A stretch of DNA of 64,000 bases from a bacterium (lineage in GTDB: Bacteria > Myxococcota_A > Bradymonadia > UBA7976 > UBA1532): NCBI GenBank assembly GCA_030426085.1, contig JAUHYW010000024.1:53865-117864 (forward strand). The letters run 5' to 3'. Below, piece after piece: positions 35,701-45,527 of this stretch. The first letter of the stretch is position 1. Each line of letters starts with the position of its first letter. A program made the position numbers and the translations under genes. The notes under the pieces were generated by a model that saw only the letters and a list, made by a program, of their open reading frames with translations, had not been told where the DNA came from and ran no database searches.

Positions 35701-38700
35701 GCCCGCGGGGGGCAGCTCGGCGGTGAGGCGGCGGGCGGGCACGTCGGCGTCGCCGCCGGTGATCAGCGGGGCGAGGGCTTGCAGCAGCGCCTCCCGCCCG
35801 AAGTCGGCCAGCGCCGCGCGCGCGTCGGCCGGGATGGGGCGCGCGGGGGCCAGCGGCGGCTGAGGCGCGAGCGGGGGGCGATCGGCGGCGGGGGGCCGGG
35901 TCTCGACCGCGCCGAAGGTCGGGCCGCCGCCGCCCACCTCGGGCGGGGCCCCGGGGGCGCCGGCCGGCGGGGGCGCCTCGCCCGAGGGCAGCGGCGGGGG
36001 CGCCTTCAGGTCGAGCGCCGTGTCCTGCGCCCGGGCCGACGCGTCGGCCGCGGTGGGCGGGGCCGCGAAGTACACCACCCGCCCCCCGGCCGGGTCGCCG
36101 GCGTCGATCAGGATCGGGGTGCCGCCCACCACCGGCCGGGTGATCGAGAACCGCCCGTCGGGCCCCGGCGGTACGGTCTGACCGTCGACGGCGAGCTGCC
36201 AGCCGCCGAGCATCGGCACTTGCGGGGGGCTGCCCTCGCCGACGCGCAAGGCGCCGGGCGCGCTCTGGGCGATGGTCGCGCCGGCCCGCACCGTCAACTG
36301 ATAGCGGTAGACCCCCGGCGCCAGCTCGGCCGGCGGGGTCCAGTCCAGGCTGGCCGGCGGGGGGCCGCTGCCCTCGGCGGTGCGGGCCACCGAGCCGTCG
36401 GCGCCGCGCACCACGAACCGCCAGCCGTCGATCGCGCCGGGCGCGACGAAGGTGAACTGCGTCGGCGCGCCCGGCTGCGCGCTGCCCGGGCCGCGGGCGG
36501 TCGGGATCTGGATCGGCGGCGCCGCGGGGCGCCCGCCCACGGTCAGCCCGGCGGGCAGCGCGCCCTCGACCAGCACCGACCGCGGCGCCGCGGCGGGGTG
36601 AGGCTGGCCCGGGCGGACCTGGATCGGGAACATCGCCCGCCGCCCGTCGGCGGCCTCGATCAGCACCTCGACGACGCCCTCCGGGGGCACCTCGGCCACC
36701 GCGGCGAAGCGCCCGTCGGGCCCCGGGCGGAAGGTCTCGGCGTCGACCCGCACCGCGGCCTCGATCGCCGGCGCCGGCACCTCGGCCCCCTCGGCGGGCG
36801 GCGGCGGGCGGAAGGCGACGTCGATCCGCCGGTTGCGCCGCTGGTTGCGGGGGGTGAAGTTGGGCGCCAGCGGCCGCCCGCCGCCCAGGCCCTCGGCGGT
36901 CAGCCGGCCCTCGTCGACGCCCAGCTCGACCAGCGCCGCCCGCACCGCCTCGGCCTTGCGCCGGGTGTACGACCGGGCGCTGAACACCCCCATCGTATTG
37001 TCGTGGTGGGCCTCGACGACCAGCGGCGCGTCGGTGGCGTTCAGCTTCGGCAGCGCCTCGGCCAGCGCCGCGCGCAGGTCGTCCGACAGCGCGCCGTCCT
37101 CCCCCACCCCGTCGGCCGGGAAGCGGGCGAGCAGCTCCGGGGCCGGCGGCTTCGTCAGCCCGACGCCGAAGGTGCCCACCGGGCTGCTCACCAGGGCGCC
37201 GTCGGCGGCGGCGGCCTCGACCCGCCACGCGTAGGCCGCGCCGGGCTCGAGGAACGCCCGCCCGTCGGGGCCCTTCTGGTCCCACACGAACGTCGCCGGC
37301 GGCGGCCCGTCGGCCCCGGCCACCCGGGTCATCGGCTCGCCCACCGGGCCCACGTAGAGCCCCCAGCGATCACCCGGCGCCCGCGGATCGCGGCTGATCC
37401 GGAACTCCATCTCGACCGCCGCCCCCAACGCGCCCGGCGGTAGGTCGGCCCGCTCGATCCGCTGCCCGTCGACGTACAGCCCGGCGGCCATCGGCGCCGC
37501 CTCGAACGCCGCCTCGCCCAGCTCGACCCGCAGCCGATCGGCCTGCCCGGTCAGCACGACGAACCGCTCGCGCAGCCCGTCCAGGGCGGCCTGCACGCCC
37601 TCCTCGGCCAGCACGAGTTGCACGTCGTCGGCCCGCTCCGCGGGGCAGGTCACCCCGAAGCCGACCCGCGCCGGCAGGCCTCGGGTGAAGTGGATCACCC
37701 GCACCTCATCGGTGGTCAGCTCGGCCCCCGGCAGGAGCCCGTCGCGGTCGAGCTTCACCGCGTGGGTCCCGGGGTCGATGTCCTTGAAGTGGAACCGCCC
37801 GTCGGGGTCGGTGATCGCCAGGTAGCCGTTGTCCAGGTAGAGCCGCACCCCGCCCAGCCCCGGCTCCTCGGGGCCCCGCTCGCCGTCCTGATCGGCGTCG
37901 CACCACACCCGCCCCAGCAGCAGCCCCTGGTCGAAGTCGGGGTCGGCGATGATGCGCAGCGGCGCCTCGGCCACCCGGCTCACCGGGATGTTGCCGTCGG
38001 CCAGGAGCTGGGCCCGGTTGGTCAGCACCGTGCGCGGGCGGGCGTCGGCCCCGACGACGACGTGATACCGCAGCCGCAGGTGCTCCCCGGCGTGCAGATC
38101 GAGCGGGCGGGCCTCGAGCCCGTCGTCCACCGCGTCGACCCGCCCGAAGCGCAGGATGCGGGTGCCTTGGGGGTCGGCCGCGCCCAGCGGCTCCTCGACG
38201 CCGCCGCGCACCCGGACCAGCGTCGCGGTGCGGTTGACGTACTTCAGCCCCCGGGGCAGCACGTCTTGCAGGTAGACCCCGCCGGTCCCGGTGCGGGGGT
38301 CGAAGAGCAGATCCCGCGGGCTGCGGTTGACGATGTCGATCTCGAAGCTGCGGATCTCGCCCACCGCCGCCGTCGTGCGGTCGCTGCGCTTCTGCACGTC
38401 GACCAGCGACGACAGCGGATCGACCGGGATGTGGTTGTTCTGGAAGAAGTCGTCGGCGGTGTTCAGGTCGAACGCCAGGAAGTAGGTCCGATCGGCGTCG
38501 GCACCGACCGTGGGCAGATCGTCGGGCACCACCTTGCCGTCGGGGTCGTCGGTGAACGCCGTGCCGGGCACCGGCGGCACCAATATCGACGGGCTGACGA
38601 AGCTCGACCCGGGGGGCACCACCTCGACCAGATAGCGCCCCGGCCGGCGCACCGCGAAGCGATACAGGCCGCCGTTGGCCGTGCGCTGGCCCTGCTGGCT

Positions 38701-41700
38701 GGCCGCCTCCAGCTCGTCGGGCGGCACCAGCACCCGGGCCGCGCGCGACGCATCGTCGAACGGATCGTCGTCGACGTCCTCGTCGCGGTAGATGAACACC
38801 TCGGCCCCGTCGATCAGCGTGCCTTCGACGCTGTCGTACACCCGCCCCGAGGGGTCGATGACCAGATCGGCCGGCGACTGCTGCCCCGGCGCGATCACGA
38901 CCCCCCCGATCGTCGCCATGAGCACGTCGGACGCGGTGAAGACCCGGGCCACGTAGGTCCCCGGCGGCCCCTCGAGCGCGAAGCGGCCCTCGGCGTCGGT
39001 GATCACCTCGACCGCCGGCGCCCCGTTGGGATCGGCCGCCCGGTAGAGCGCCACCCGCATCCGGTCGAAGGTGCGATCGGCCGTCGCGCCGAACAGCCCG
39101 TCGCCGTTCACATCCTCGAAGACGGCGCCCGCCAGCCGCCCGTCCCGGATCTCGGCCCGCACGCAGGCTTCGGCGTCGGCCGGCTCGACCCCCGGGCCCT
39201 CGAAGCGGGCCGTATTGCACAGCGCGCCGACCAGGGTCGGATCGAGCGCCGGATCGACCCGGGTCAGCAGCACCAGCGCCAGCGACTCGCCGGCCGGCAG
39301 ATCGACCGGCGCGATGCGGATCGCGCGCCCGTCGGGGGTGTCCTCGGCGCTGACCTCGGCCCCCGGCGGCAGCGACTGCACGCCGTCGAAGATCAGCCCC
39401 GGGGGCAGCGTGTCGATTGCGGTCAGCCCGTTGAGATCGACGGTGCCGGTGTTCTCCAGCCGCAGGGTGAAGCGCACCGCCTCGCCGGCGGCCACGATCT
39501 GATCCGGCGCCCGGTCGGCGACCTTCGTCAGCCCGATCGCGCGCCGGGGCGCCTCGCCGACCGGCACGACCGTCGGCCGGTTCTGATCCTGCCCGCCATC
39601 GTCGCTCGGCTCCTGCGGCCCGCGCTCGGCCCGGGCGAACGCCTGGTTGCGCACCGCCGGGCCCTCGGTCACGACCGTGCGGAAGCGCAGCGTGGCGTCG
39701 CCCCCCGGGGGGATCAGGGGGTAGCGGGCGACGATCGCCCCGTCGACGAACTCGGCCGCGTCGCCGTCCACCGCCGCCGTCTGCGGCGCCCCGTCGACGA
39801 TGATCACGGGGTCGTCGAACAGCAGCCCCGGCCCCAGCGGATCGCGGATCTCGACGTTCACCGCCTCGCTCTCGCCGGCGTTTCGGACCGCGAGGAGCCA
39901 CTCGATCGTCTGCCCGACCAGCGCCCGCTCGGCCCCCGGATCCTCGACGATCACGAAGGTCTTGGTGAAGGCGCTCAGATCGGGCGCGCCGCCGACCACG
40001 AACTCGACCGCGCTCTCGACCGCCACCCCGCCCGACTCGACCCGGGCCCGGTTGACGACCGTGTCGCCCGCCGCGCCCTCGACCCGCACCTCGAACTGCA
40101 CCGTGGCCCGGCCGCCGGGCGCGATGCGCCCCGGCACCCCGTCCGCCCGGCCCACGAGCAGCCCGTCGGCGAAGGGCGCCCGCCCGCCGATGTCGGCCAC
40201 CGGCAGCCCGTCGAGCCGGGTCGATCCGGGCACGTAGCGCACGGCGCCGGGCAGCGGATCGAAGACGGTCGCCCCCTCGGCCGGGGTCGCGCCGAGGTTG
40301 GCGATGGTGATGGTGTAGCCCACGGTCGCCCCGGGATCGGTCGGCCCCGGCTCGACCCGCTTGTCGATGCTCAGCTCGGCCGCGCCGGCCACCACGAAGC
40401 GGGCCGCGCCGCTCACCGGCGCGTCGCCCCGCACCGCCGCCTGGGCCGTATTGACGACCACGGCGCCGGCCGGCGCGTCGTCGGCCACCCGGGCCCGCAA
40501 GCGCACCGTGACCGTGCCTCCTGCCGGCACCAGCCGCAGGATGCCCGCCGCCTCCGGCGCCCAGTCCACTCGGCGGGTGTCGCCATCGAAGACCCCCCCG
40601 TCGAGGGGCTGCACGTCCACCAGCAGCGGGTCGAGCACGTCGCCCACGCTCACGTCGGCCACCGGGACCGGGCGGGTATTGGTGACCTGGATGCGATACT
40701 CCACCGGGGCCCCGGCGGCGAAGCCCTCCGCCGACAGCGGGGCGACCGCCTTCTCGACCCGCAGCCCGCCGACGCCCACCCGGAACTCGACCGCCGCGCT
40801 GCGGCCCAGCTCGACGCCGTTGGGATCGAGCAGCACCGCCTCGTTGCGCACCATCTGCCCGTCGAGCAGCGCGTCGGCCCCCTGCAAGCGGGCCCGCAGG
40901 GTCAGCACCCGCGCCCCGCCCTCGGGCAGCGGATCGAAGACCCACTGCGCCTCGCCCCGCACGATCCGGCCGTCGACCGCGGCGCTCAGCCCGGCGGCGA
41001 AGGCCGGGTCGAGCGTATCGGACACCGCCAGCTCGCGGGACGGGCCGGGCCCGGCGTTGCGCACCGTGATCGCGTACTCGACGACCTGCCCCGGCGCGAT
41101 GCCGCCCGGCGGGACCGGGGTCAGCAGCGCCTTCTCGATGCTCAGCGCCGGCCCGCCTCGCACGGTGAACGCGGTGGCGTCGACCTCGGGGGTGGCCGGA
41201 TCGTCGCTCGGCACGCGGACCCCGTCCCCGGTCGCCCGGTCGAGCGCGTCGGCCACCGCCTGGTTGCGCACGACCTGCCCCTCGGCCACATCCTCCCGCA
41301 GCCGGGCCTCGATCCGGACCTCCTCCTCGGCGCCGGATGGCATGTCGCCCAGCGCCCAGCGCAGGCCGTCGTCGGCCCGGCGCGCAGGTGGCCGGGCGCC
41401 GATCAGCTCGAGCTCGGGCGGCAGCGGGTCGATGAGCGCGACGTCGAGCGCCTCCACCGGGCCGTCATTGCGGGCGGTGATCGTGTAGACCACCCGCCCG
41501 CCGGGGTACGGATCGGCCTGCACCGCCTTGCTCAACGTCAGCGTCGGCTGCGCCAGCACCAATACGGTCGCCTCGGCCTCGGTCCCGTCGTCGAGGATGA
41601 TCGCCCGGTTGACGATCTCGGCCCCGTCGGGCGCGCCGTCGGCCACCCGGGCGTCGATGTTCAGCGTCAGCGGCGCCGCGCCCGGCTCGATCCGGGCCGG

Positions 41701-44700
41701 CGTCCACCGGATCTCCCGGCCGTCGACCCGCGCGTCGGCCCGATCGACGACGATCGGCCCCACGATGCCCGCCGGCAGCGCGTCGAGGATCGTCGGCCCC
41801 AGCCCGGGGCCGTCGCCGGTGTTGTCCAGGGAGAGCGTGAACCGCACCGGATCGCCGGGCCGCACGCGGGCCACCGGGCTGCCCTCGGCCGCCTTCTGCA
41901 ACCGCAGGACCGGCTCGACCCGCACCGGCACCGTCGTCGGGTCGTCCACCGCGGGCGTGCGCGGGTCGTCGCTGTCGACCACCAGCGCCCCGGCCGTCGC
42001 CTGCGCCTGGTTGATGATCTCGAAGCCGTCCTCCACGTCGCCCACCGTCGCGGTGAACGTCAGGATGCGCTGCTCGCCGGGGTTCAGGCGGTCGATCGAC
42101 CACTCGACTCGGCCGCCGACCACGACCCCGCCCGCGCCCACGGCCACATCGATCAGCCCCTCGGGGATCGGGTCGACGACGCGGATGTCGCGCGCCGGCG
42201 CGTCCCCCCCGGCGGTCACCGTCAGCGCGTAGCGCAGCCGATGCCCCGGCCGCACCGGGCCCCCGTTCAGGTTGCCCACGACCTTGTTCAGCGACAGCGT
42301 CGCCGCCGAGCGCACCGTGAAGACCGTCGGATCACCGGCCGCCGGCGTCGCCGGATCATCGCTGGTGACCGGCCCGAAGCCGGCGTCGGCGAACGCCTGA
42401 TTGGCCACCGCCCGCCCGTCGTCGAGGACCGGCGCCAGCCGGAGCTGCGCGGTCAGGCGCACCGCCTCGCCGGGCGCGATGGCCAGCAGGCCGGGGGTGA
42501 GGTCGCCGCCGAAGCGCAGCAGATCACCGTCGGCCTCGGCCTCGCCCGGCAGCAGCTCGGCGAAGAGCCCCGGAGGCAGCGGGTCGCGCACGTCGACATC
42601 GCGGGCGACGTCGTCCCCGTCGTTGCGCACCACGAAGGTGTAGGTCACCACCTCGCCCGGCCGGGCCTCGGCCCGGTCGACCGACTTGGTCAGGGTCAAC
42701 AGCGGCCGGCTCTCGACGACCACCCGGGTCGGATCTCCCACCGGCGGCGTCGTCGGATCGTCGGAGAGCGTATCCCCCAGCCCGGCGCTGATCGCCCGGG
42801 CCTGATTGCTCAGCCGGGTGCCGTCGGCCACCGCGTCGGGCAGCGTCGTGGCGACCGTCAGCTCGGCCGAGGCCCCCGGATCGAGGGCCCCGACCCGCCA
42901 CGTCACGCTGTTGGCCACCGGGTCGAAGACCCCGCCCCGGTCGGGGCGCACCGCCGCGTACTCGAAGCCCAGCGGATCGACCACCGTGATCGGCGCCGAG
43001 GGCCCGTCCCCCTGGTTCACCACCCGGATGGTCCAGGTCAGCGTGCGCCCCGGGTTGACCACCCCGCCGACCGCGCCGACGACCGTCTTGCTCAGCGCCA
43101 GCGCGGGCCCCGCCGGGGCCTCGACCACCAGCGGCGCGCTGCGGACCTCGACCCGCTGATCGCCCGCTTGCAGCGTGGCCACGTTCTCGATCCGGGCGCC
43201 GTTCGCCACGTCGTCCCGCACCCGCGCGGTGAGGCCCACGCTCACCGCGCCCCCAGCCGGCACGTCGACGAAGCCCTGCACCCGCTGCCCGGCGCAGGCC
43301 AGCCCGGGCCACGCCTGCTCGAGCGCGCAGCCGACCACCGCCGCCGGCAGCGGATCGTCGACGAAGACCCGGGCCCGGTCCACGCCCCCGTTGCGCACGG
43401 TGATCACGAAGCGCAGCGCGTCCCCCGGGCGGGTCGGGGCCCCGTCCAGATCGACCGCCGTCTTGGCCGTGCCCGGCCCGTCGATGTCGGTGCGCGGGCT
43501 CAGCGTGAAGCGGGTCGGCGCCGGCATCGCGCCCACCCGGGGGCTCGACGGGATCTGCTCCAGCGCCGCGGTGACCGTCGCCTGATTGTCCACCGGGAAG
43601 CCGCCCACCCCGTCCGCCGGCACCCCGTCCTCGGCCACGAGCTGCGCCGTGTCGTGGATGCGGGCCTGCACCGTCACCGTCAGCCCGCCCGGCGGAACGA
43701 CCAGATCGACCAGCTCGACCCGCCCGGCGGCGTTGTCGCTGCGATCGACGCCCGACGCGCTGAAGACCCGCAGCAGGTCGAGCTGCCGCGGCAGATCGTC
43801 CACCAGCCGCACCCCGCCCACCGGCCGGTCGCCGTCGTTGGCGATCTCGATCTCGTAGGTGACGTTCTCCCCCGGCGCGTAGCGGCCGTCGCCCGACTCG
43901 TCGAAGACCCGCTTGACCAGCTCGCCCAGCGGATCGACCCCCAGCACCGTCAGCACCGCCTCGTTCGTGCGGACCGGCGCGTCGAGGGTGTCGGCCGCGA
44001 TCACCGCCGCCGCCACGAGCTGCCGCCCGGGGGGCACGTCCACGTCGACCGTGGCCCGCAGGCTGATCTGGCGGTCGGTGTCGCCCCGGAACGGCAGATC
44101 ACCCAGCGCGAAGCCATCGGCCAGCGGGTTCTGCGCCTCGTCGCCGGGCACCGGATCGGCCCCGTCGACCCGCAGCGACCCCGGCTCGTAGGTCACCCCC
44201 GCCGGCAGGGCCAGGGTCACCGCCGTATTCGGCGCGTCCCGGCTGCCCTGGTTGCTCACGCTCAGGGTGTAGACCACCCGCTCCCCGGGGGCCGCCGCGT
44301 CGGGCACCACCCGCAAGACCGTCTCGTCCCGCCCGAAGTCGGGCGCGTTGCGCTCCACGTCGAGCAGCACCCACCCGAGCAGGAACGCCTCCCCGCCGCC
44401 GCCCGGCGCGCCGTCCCCCGAGCCGACCCGGATGCGGGCCTGCCCCTGCCCCGGGGCGAGCAGATCCGAGACGTCGAACCGGTCCAGATCGAGCCCCAGG
44501 GTGAAGCCGCCCGGCGAGCTGGAGTTGAAGACGTTGCCCGCCGGGTTCAGCGCGTCTTCGAGGCGGGTCCCGGCGAACTCGAGGAAGTCGAAGCACGTCG
44601 CGCACGGCTGGATCGGATCGGTGTCCTGGGGCGGCACCCCGAGGAAGGAGTCGCCCTCGAGCCCGAAGAACGCCAGCGTCGCCTGCCCCCCCTCGGGGAA

Positions 44701-45372
44701 GTCGAAGCCGCCGATGTCGAACTGGTCGATGCCCGGCTCGTCGTCCTCGTTGAGGTAGCGGAAGCCGTCGTGCAGGAACACGTCGCGCAAGGTGCCGCTG
44801 CGGGGCGCGCGGTACACCAGCACGAGGCTCCAGCCGGCGTACTTGGCCTGACAGTTCGGATTACGGCAGCTCCCGTTGCGCCGCACGAGCCCGACCGACG
44901 CCTCGACGTCGCCGACGGTGTAGGTCCCGTTCCACCGGTCGTCGCCCGGGTGCTCGGCGAGCAGCGGGGTGACGTCGGCCCGGCAGTTGTAGAAGCCGCC
45001 CAGCTCGTCCACCTCGACGCAGCGATCGGCGTCGACCGCCAGCGCCGCCCCGTCGGCCGCGGTCAGCGTCACCTGCCGGTCGGGCTGCCCCTCGACGCTG
45101 CCGCTCCAGAACAGGTAGGCCGCCTCCAGCTCGCCGTCGAACGGCACGTCGCGCACGTCGCCCCGCGAGGCATCGAGCAGGTTGGCGTTGACCTGGGGGG
45201 CGAAGACCGACTGGGTCATCAGGGTGTTGCCGGTGAAGGTCACCCCGCCGATCACCCGGTGGGCGGCGTACGGCGCGTGCGGCTGCCCGGCCACCCGCGC
45301 GGCGGCGGGCGCGGGCAGGGCCAGCAGAGCGAGCAGCGACGCGAGGGCGGCGCGGCGGAGCGGTGACGACAC
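32746..45372 (-). CDS. Giant DUF11-repeat surface protein with OmpA-like and beta-barrel domains
   Basis: A 4208-aa protein, GTG start, with a signal peptide (AALASLLALLALPAPAAARVAG). After a unique N-terminal part (about 30-350), about 14 DUF11-type Ig-like repeats span about 350-2370, each with a core like PGEVVTYTFVVRNDGDDVAR and DPLPPGL. Cna-B/SdrD-like segments lie at about 2080-2140 and 2480-2545 (VWCDADQDGERGPEEPGLGG). An OmpA-like domain is at about 2780-2855 (ARSYTRRKAEAVRAALVELG, then NQRRNRRIDVAF). Pro-rich and Ig-like linkers follow. From about 3490 to the end are amphipathic strands of an outer-membrane barrel, with a final aromatic residue (RVTAHY). I infer an outer-membrane protein carrying a long rod-like stalk. 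It stands alone, with no operon partners. Confidence 0.85.
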   Translation of the reverse strand: MSSPLRRAALASLLALLALPAPAAARVAGQPHAPYAAHRVIGGVTFTGNTLMTQSVFAPQVNANLLDASRGDVRDVPFDGELEAAYLFWSGSVEGQPDRQVTLTAADGAALAVDADRCVEVDELGGFYNCRADVTPLLAEHPGDDRWNGTYTVGDVEASVGLVRRNGSCRNPNCQAKYAGWSLVLVYRAPRSGTLRDVFLHDGFRYLNEDDEPGIDQFDIGGFDFPEGGQATLAFFGLEGDSFLGVPPQDTDPIQPCATCFDFLEFAGTRLEDALNPAGNVFNSSSPGGFTLGLDLDRFDVSDLLAPGQGQARIRVGSGDGAPGGGGEAFLLGWVLLDVERNAPDFGRDETVLRVVPDAAAPGERVVYTLSVSNQGSRDAPNTAVTLALPAGVTYEPGSLRVDGADPVPGDEAQNPLADGFALGDLPFRGDTDRQISLRATVDVDVPPGRQLVAAAVIAADTLDAPVRTNEAVLTVLGVDPLGELVKRVFDESGDGRYAPGENVTYEIEIANDGDRPVGGVRLVDDLPRQLDLLRVFSASGVDRSDNAAGRVELVDLVVPPGGLTVTVQARIHDTAQLVAEDGVPADGVGGFPVDNQATVTAALEQIPSSPRVGAMPAPTRFTLSPRTDIDGPGTAKTAVDLDGAPTRPGDALRFVITVRNGGVDRARVFVDDPLPAAVVGCALEQAWPGLACAGQRVQGFVDVPAGGAVSVGLTARVRDDVANGARIENVATLQAGDQRVEVRSAPLVVEAPAGPALALSKTVVGAVGGVVNPGRTLTWTIRVVNQGDGPSAPITVVDPLGFEYAAVRPDRGGVFDPVANSVTWRVGALDPGASAELTVATTLPDAVADGTRLSNQARAISAGLGDTLSDDPTTPPVGDPTRVVVESRPLLTLTKSVDRAEARPGEVVTYTFVVRNDGDDVARDVDVRDPLPPGLFAELLPGEAEADGDLLRFGGDLTPGLLAIAPGEAVRLTAQLRLAPVLDDGRAVANQAFADAGFGPVTSDDPATPAAGDPTVFTVRSAATLSLNKVVGNLNGGPVRPGHRLRYALTVTAGGDAPARDIRVVDPIPEGLIDVAVGAGGVVVGGRVEWSIDRLNPGEQRILTFTATVGDVEDGFEIINQAQATAGALVVDSDDPRTPAVDDPTTVPVRVEPVLRLQKAAEGSPVARVRPGDPVRFTLSLDNTGDGPGLGPTILDALPAGIVGPIVVDRADARVDGREIRWTPARIEPGAAPLTLNIDARVADGAPDGAEIVNRAIILDDGTEAEATVLVLAQPTLTLSKAVQADPYPGGRVVYTITARNDGPVEALDVALIDPLPPELELIGARPPARRADDGLRWALGDMPSGAEEEVRIEARLREDVAEGQVVRNQAVADALDRATGDGVRVPSDDPATPEVDATAFTVRGGPALSIEKALLTPVPPGGIAPGQVVEYAITVRNAGPGPSRELAVSDTLDPAFAAGLSAAVDGRIVRGEAQWVFDPLPEGGARVLTLRARLQGADALLDGQMVRNEAVLLDPNGVELGRSAAVEFRVGVGGLRVEKAVAPLSAEGFAAGAPVEYRIQVTNTRPVPVADVSVGDVLDPLLVDVQPLDGGVFDGDTRRVDWAPEAAGILRLVPAGGTVTVRLRARVADDAPAGAVVVNTAQAAVRGDAPVSGAARFVVAGAAELSIDKRVEPGPTDPGATVGYTITIANLGATPAEGATVFDPLPGAVRYVPGSTRLDGLPVADIGGRAPFADGLLVGRADGVPGRIAPGGRATVQFEVRVEGAAGDTVVNRARVESGGVAVESAVEFVVGGAPDLSAFTKTFVIVEDPGAERALVGQTIEWLLAVRNAGESEAVNVEIRDPLGPGLLFDDPVIIVDGAPQTAAVDGDAAEFVDGAIVARYPLIPPGGDATLRFRTVVTEGPAVRNQAFARAERGPQEPSDDGGQDQNRPTVVPVGEAPRRAIGLTKVADRAPDQIVAAGEAVRFTLRLENTGTVDLNGLTAIDTLPPGLIFDGVQSLPPGAEVSAEDTPDGRAIRIAPVDLPAGESLALVLLTRVDPALDPTLVGALCNTARFEGPGVEPADAEACVRAEIRDGRLAGAVFEDVNGDGLFGATADRTFDRMRVALYRAADPNGAPAVEVITDAEGRFALEGPPGTYVARVFTASDVLMATIGGVVIAPGQQSPADLVIDPSGRVYDSVEGTLIDGAEVFIYRDEDVDDDPFDDASRAARVLVPPDELEAASQQGQRTANGGLYRFAVRRPGRYLVEVVPPGSSFVSPSILVPPVPGTAFTDDPDGKVVPDDLPTVGADADRTYFLAFDLNTADDFFQNNHIPVDPLSSLVDVQKRSDRTTAAVGEIRSFEIDIVNRSPRDLLFDPRTGTGGVYLQDVLPRGLKYVNRTATLVRVRGGVEEPLGAADPQGTRILRFGRVDAVDDGLEARPLDLHAGEHLRLRYHVVVGADARPRTVLTNRAQLLADGNIPVSRVAEAPLRIIADPDFDQGLLLGRVWCDADQDGERGPEEPGLGGVRLYLDNGYLAITDPDGRFHFKDIDPGTHAVKLDRDGLLPGAELTTDEVRVIHFTRGLPARVGFGVTCPAERADDVQLVLAEEGVQAALDGLRERFVVLTGQADRLRVELGEAAFEAAPMAAGLYVDGQRIERADLPPGALGAAVEMEFRISRDPRAPGDRWGLYVGPVGEPMTRVAGADGPPPATFVWDQKGPDGRAFLEPGAAYAWRVEAAAADGALVSSPVGTFGVGLTKPPAPELLARFPADGVGEDGALSDDLRAALAEALPKLNATDAPLVVEAHHDNTMGVFSARSYTRRKAEAVRAALVELGVDEGRLTAEGLGGGRPLAPNFTPRNQRRNRRIDVAFRPPPPAEGAEVPAPAIEAAVRVDAETFRPGPDGRFAAVAEVPPEGVVEVLIEAADGRRAMFPIQVRPGQPHPAAAPRSVLVEGALPAGLTVGGRPAAPPIQIPTARGPGSAQPGAPTQFTFVAPGAIDGWRFVVRGADGSVARTAEGSGPPPASLDWTPPAELAPGVYRYQLTVRAGATIAQSAPGALRVGEGSPPQVPMLGGWQLAVDGQTVPPGPDGRFSITRPVVGGTPILIDAGDPAGGRVVYFAAPPTAADASARAQDTALDLKAPPPLPSGEAPPPAGAPGAPPEVGGGGPTFGAVETRPPAADRPPLAPQPPLAPARPIPADARAALADFGREALLQALAPLITGGDADVPARRLTAELPPAGARLSGRSVPVRGTTAPGNRVFLNGTEVAVDAKGRFSAAAELPMGPTEIEVAAVDPQGNRGVIRRAVVVPESGWFLLALGETVAGQIESPLAGVEDHTRLTVGDQVYVHGRAAAWFKGYMKGSDILGGIVEEYRAEVHLDTARRPEFEGAFRQLVDPEQFYPVYGDAADLQKPINTRGPLYVLLEADENRLRIGNFLTGMKGIELFRYDRALYGGALEIDQRTGDFRHRLTAFGADGDLGQRHAYVELRGTGGSLYYLPHRELVEGSEQVFLVERDRISGIERTRTPLARDLDYTVRYRDGRILMKRPVSSVTLDSFGVQLQPDRGEVLDGHPVYIAVEYDHRDPFAEGDLAAGVRASESYGEHVKVGGGWIREERGAGPAYQLWGADLTLRTGRRTRLQAEWARSQSVGAENLRSEDGGLSFQGFHSRDGTLARGDALLLRGALELDDLIGEGDRDQWYTEAYWQYLAPGFYAGGTIQEQGLEKYGGLSRYDLGGGHGLHVRHDGVVADAPETQGAGLFSAYRRDTTRAGYGFRTDALALDVELVHSVFEPGDGGADPFTAPAGVVGTAPVVSDALAAGLKYRFAPRWTALFEQEVLLRSDERVHDETLDLLTTSLGLRYQIDESLHAEIVESVRWSGANATQIGLRSEIDDDTAVYAHERFTHDDARNASTTVVGGERRFGAKQSGRVYGEYQLEYATLGQRDRAVFGIGKRWKLTDGLAFDGGYERSQVVGGSLGEFSRDALTLGVQWLDGGPLKITGRYELRYEDNDEGFDRRDRLQFLTLNALSLKLDADFTALLRLNYSSTTDLGFDATEAELLEMSAGLAWRPVAHDWVAVLVKYTKRYEQRPVDLAVEQPEREESDVVSLIPIFELPWNFQLVEKLAVRRSALRVANLPTVVSTTILWINRLNYHLTETWDAGVEYRILTSTLSSTTEHGALLELNYILQKRVRLGAGYNFTSFSDDEFAEFDADYGGPFFRVTAHY

Positions 45373-45527
45373 GCGGAGGCGATCCCTGTCGGTTCAGACG
45401 GCCCGAGTGTAGGCCGGCGGCCGGGGTCCGTCCACCTCCCCCCGGCTCGCCCGGGGGCACAGCGGGGGCCGTCGCCCGAAGCATGTACACCGGCGACGGC
45501 GCGGATCAGGTACGCGCCCGGATGGGG

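Noticed and set aside
37618..45366. A 2582-codon open frame on the plus strand opposite the DUF11 giant gene
   Set aside because: GC-rich DNA leaves long open frames opposite real genes. The product is Arg/Gly/His/Asp-rich nonsense with no domain, and the minus-strand frame has 14 ordered repeats.
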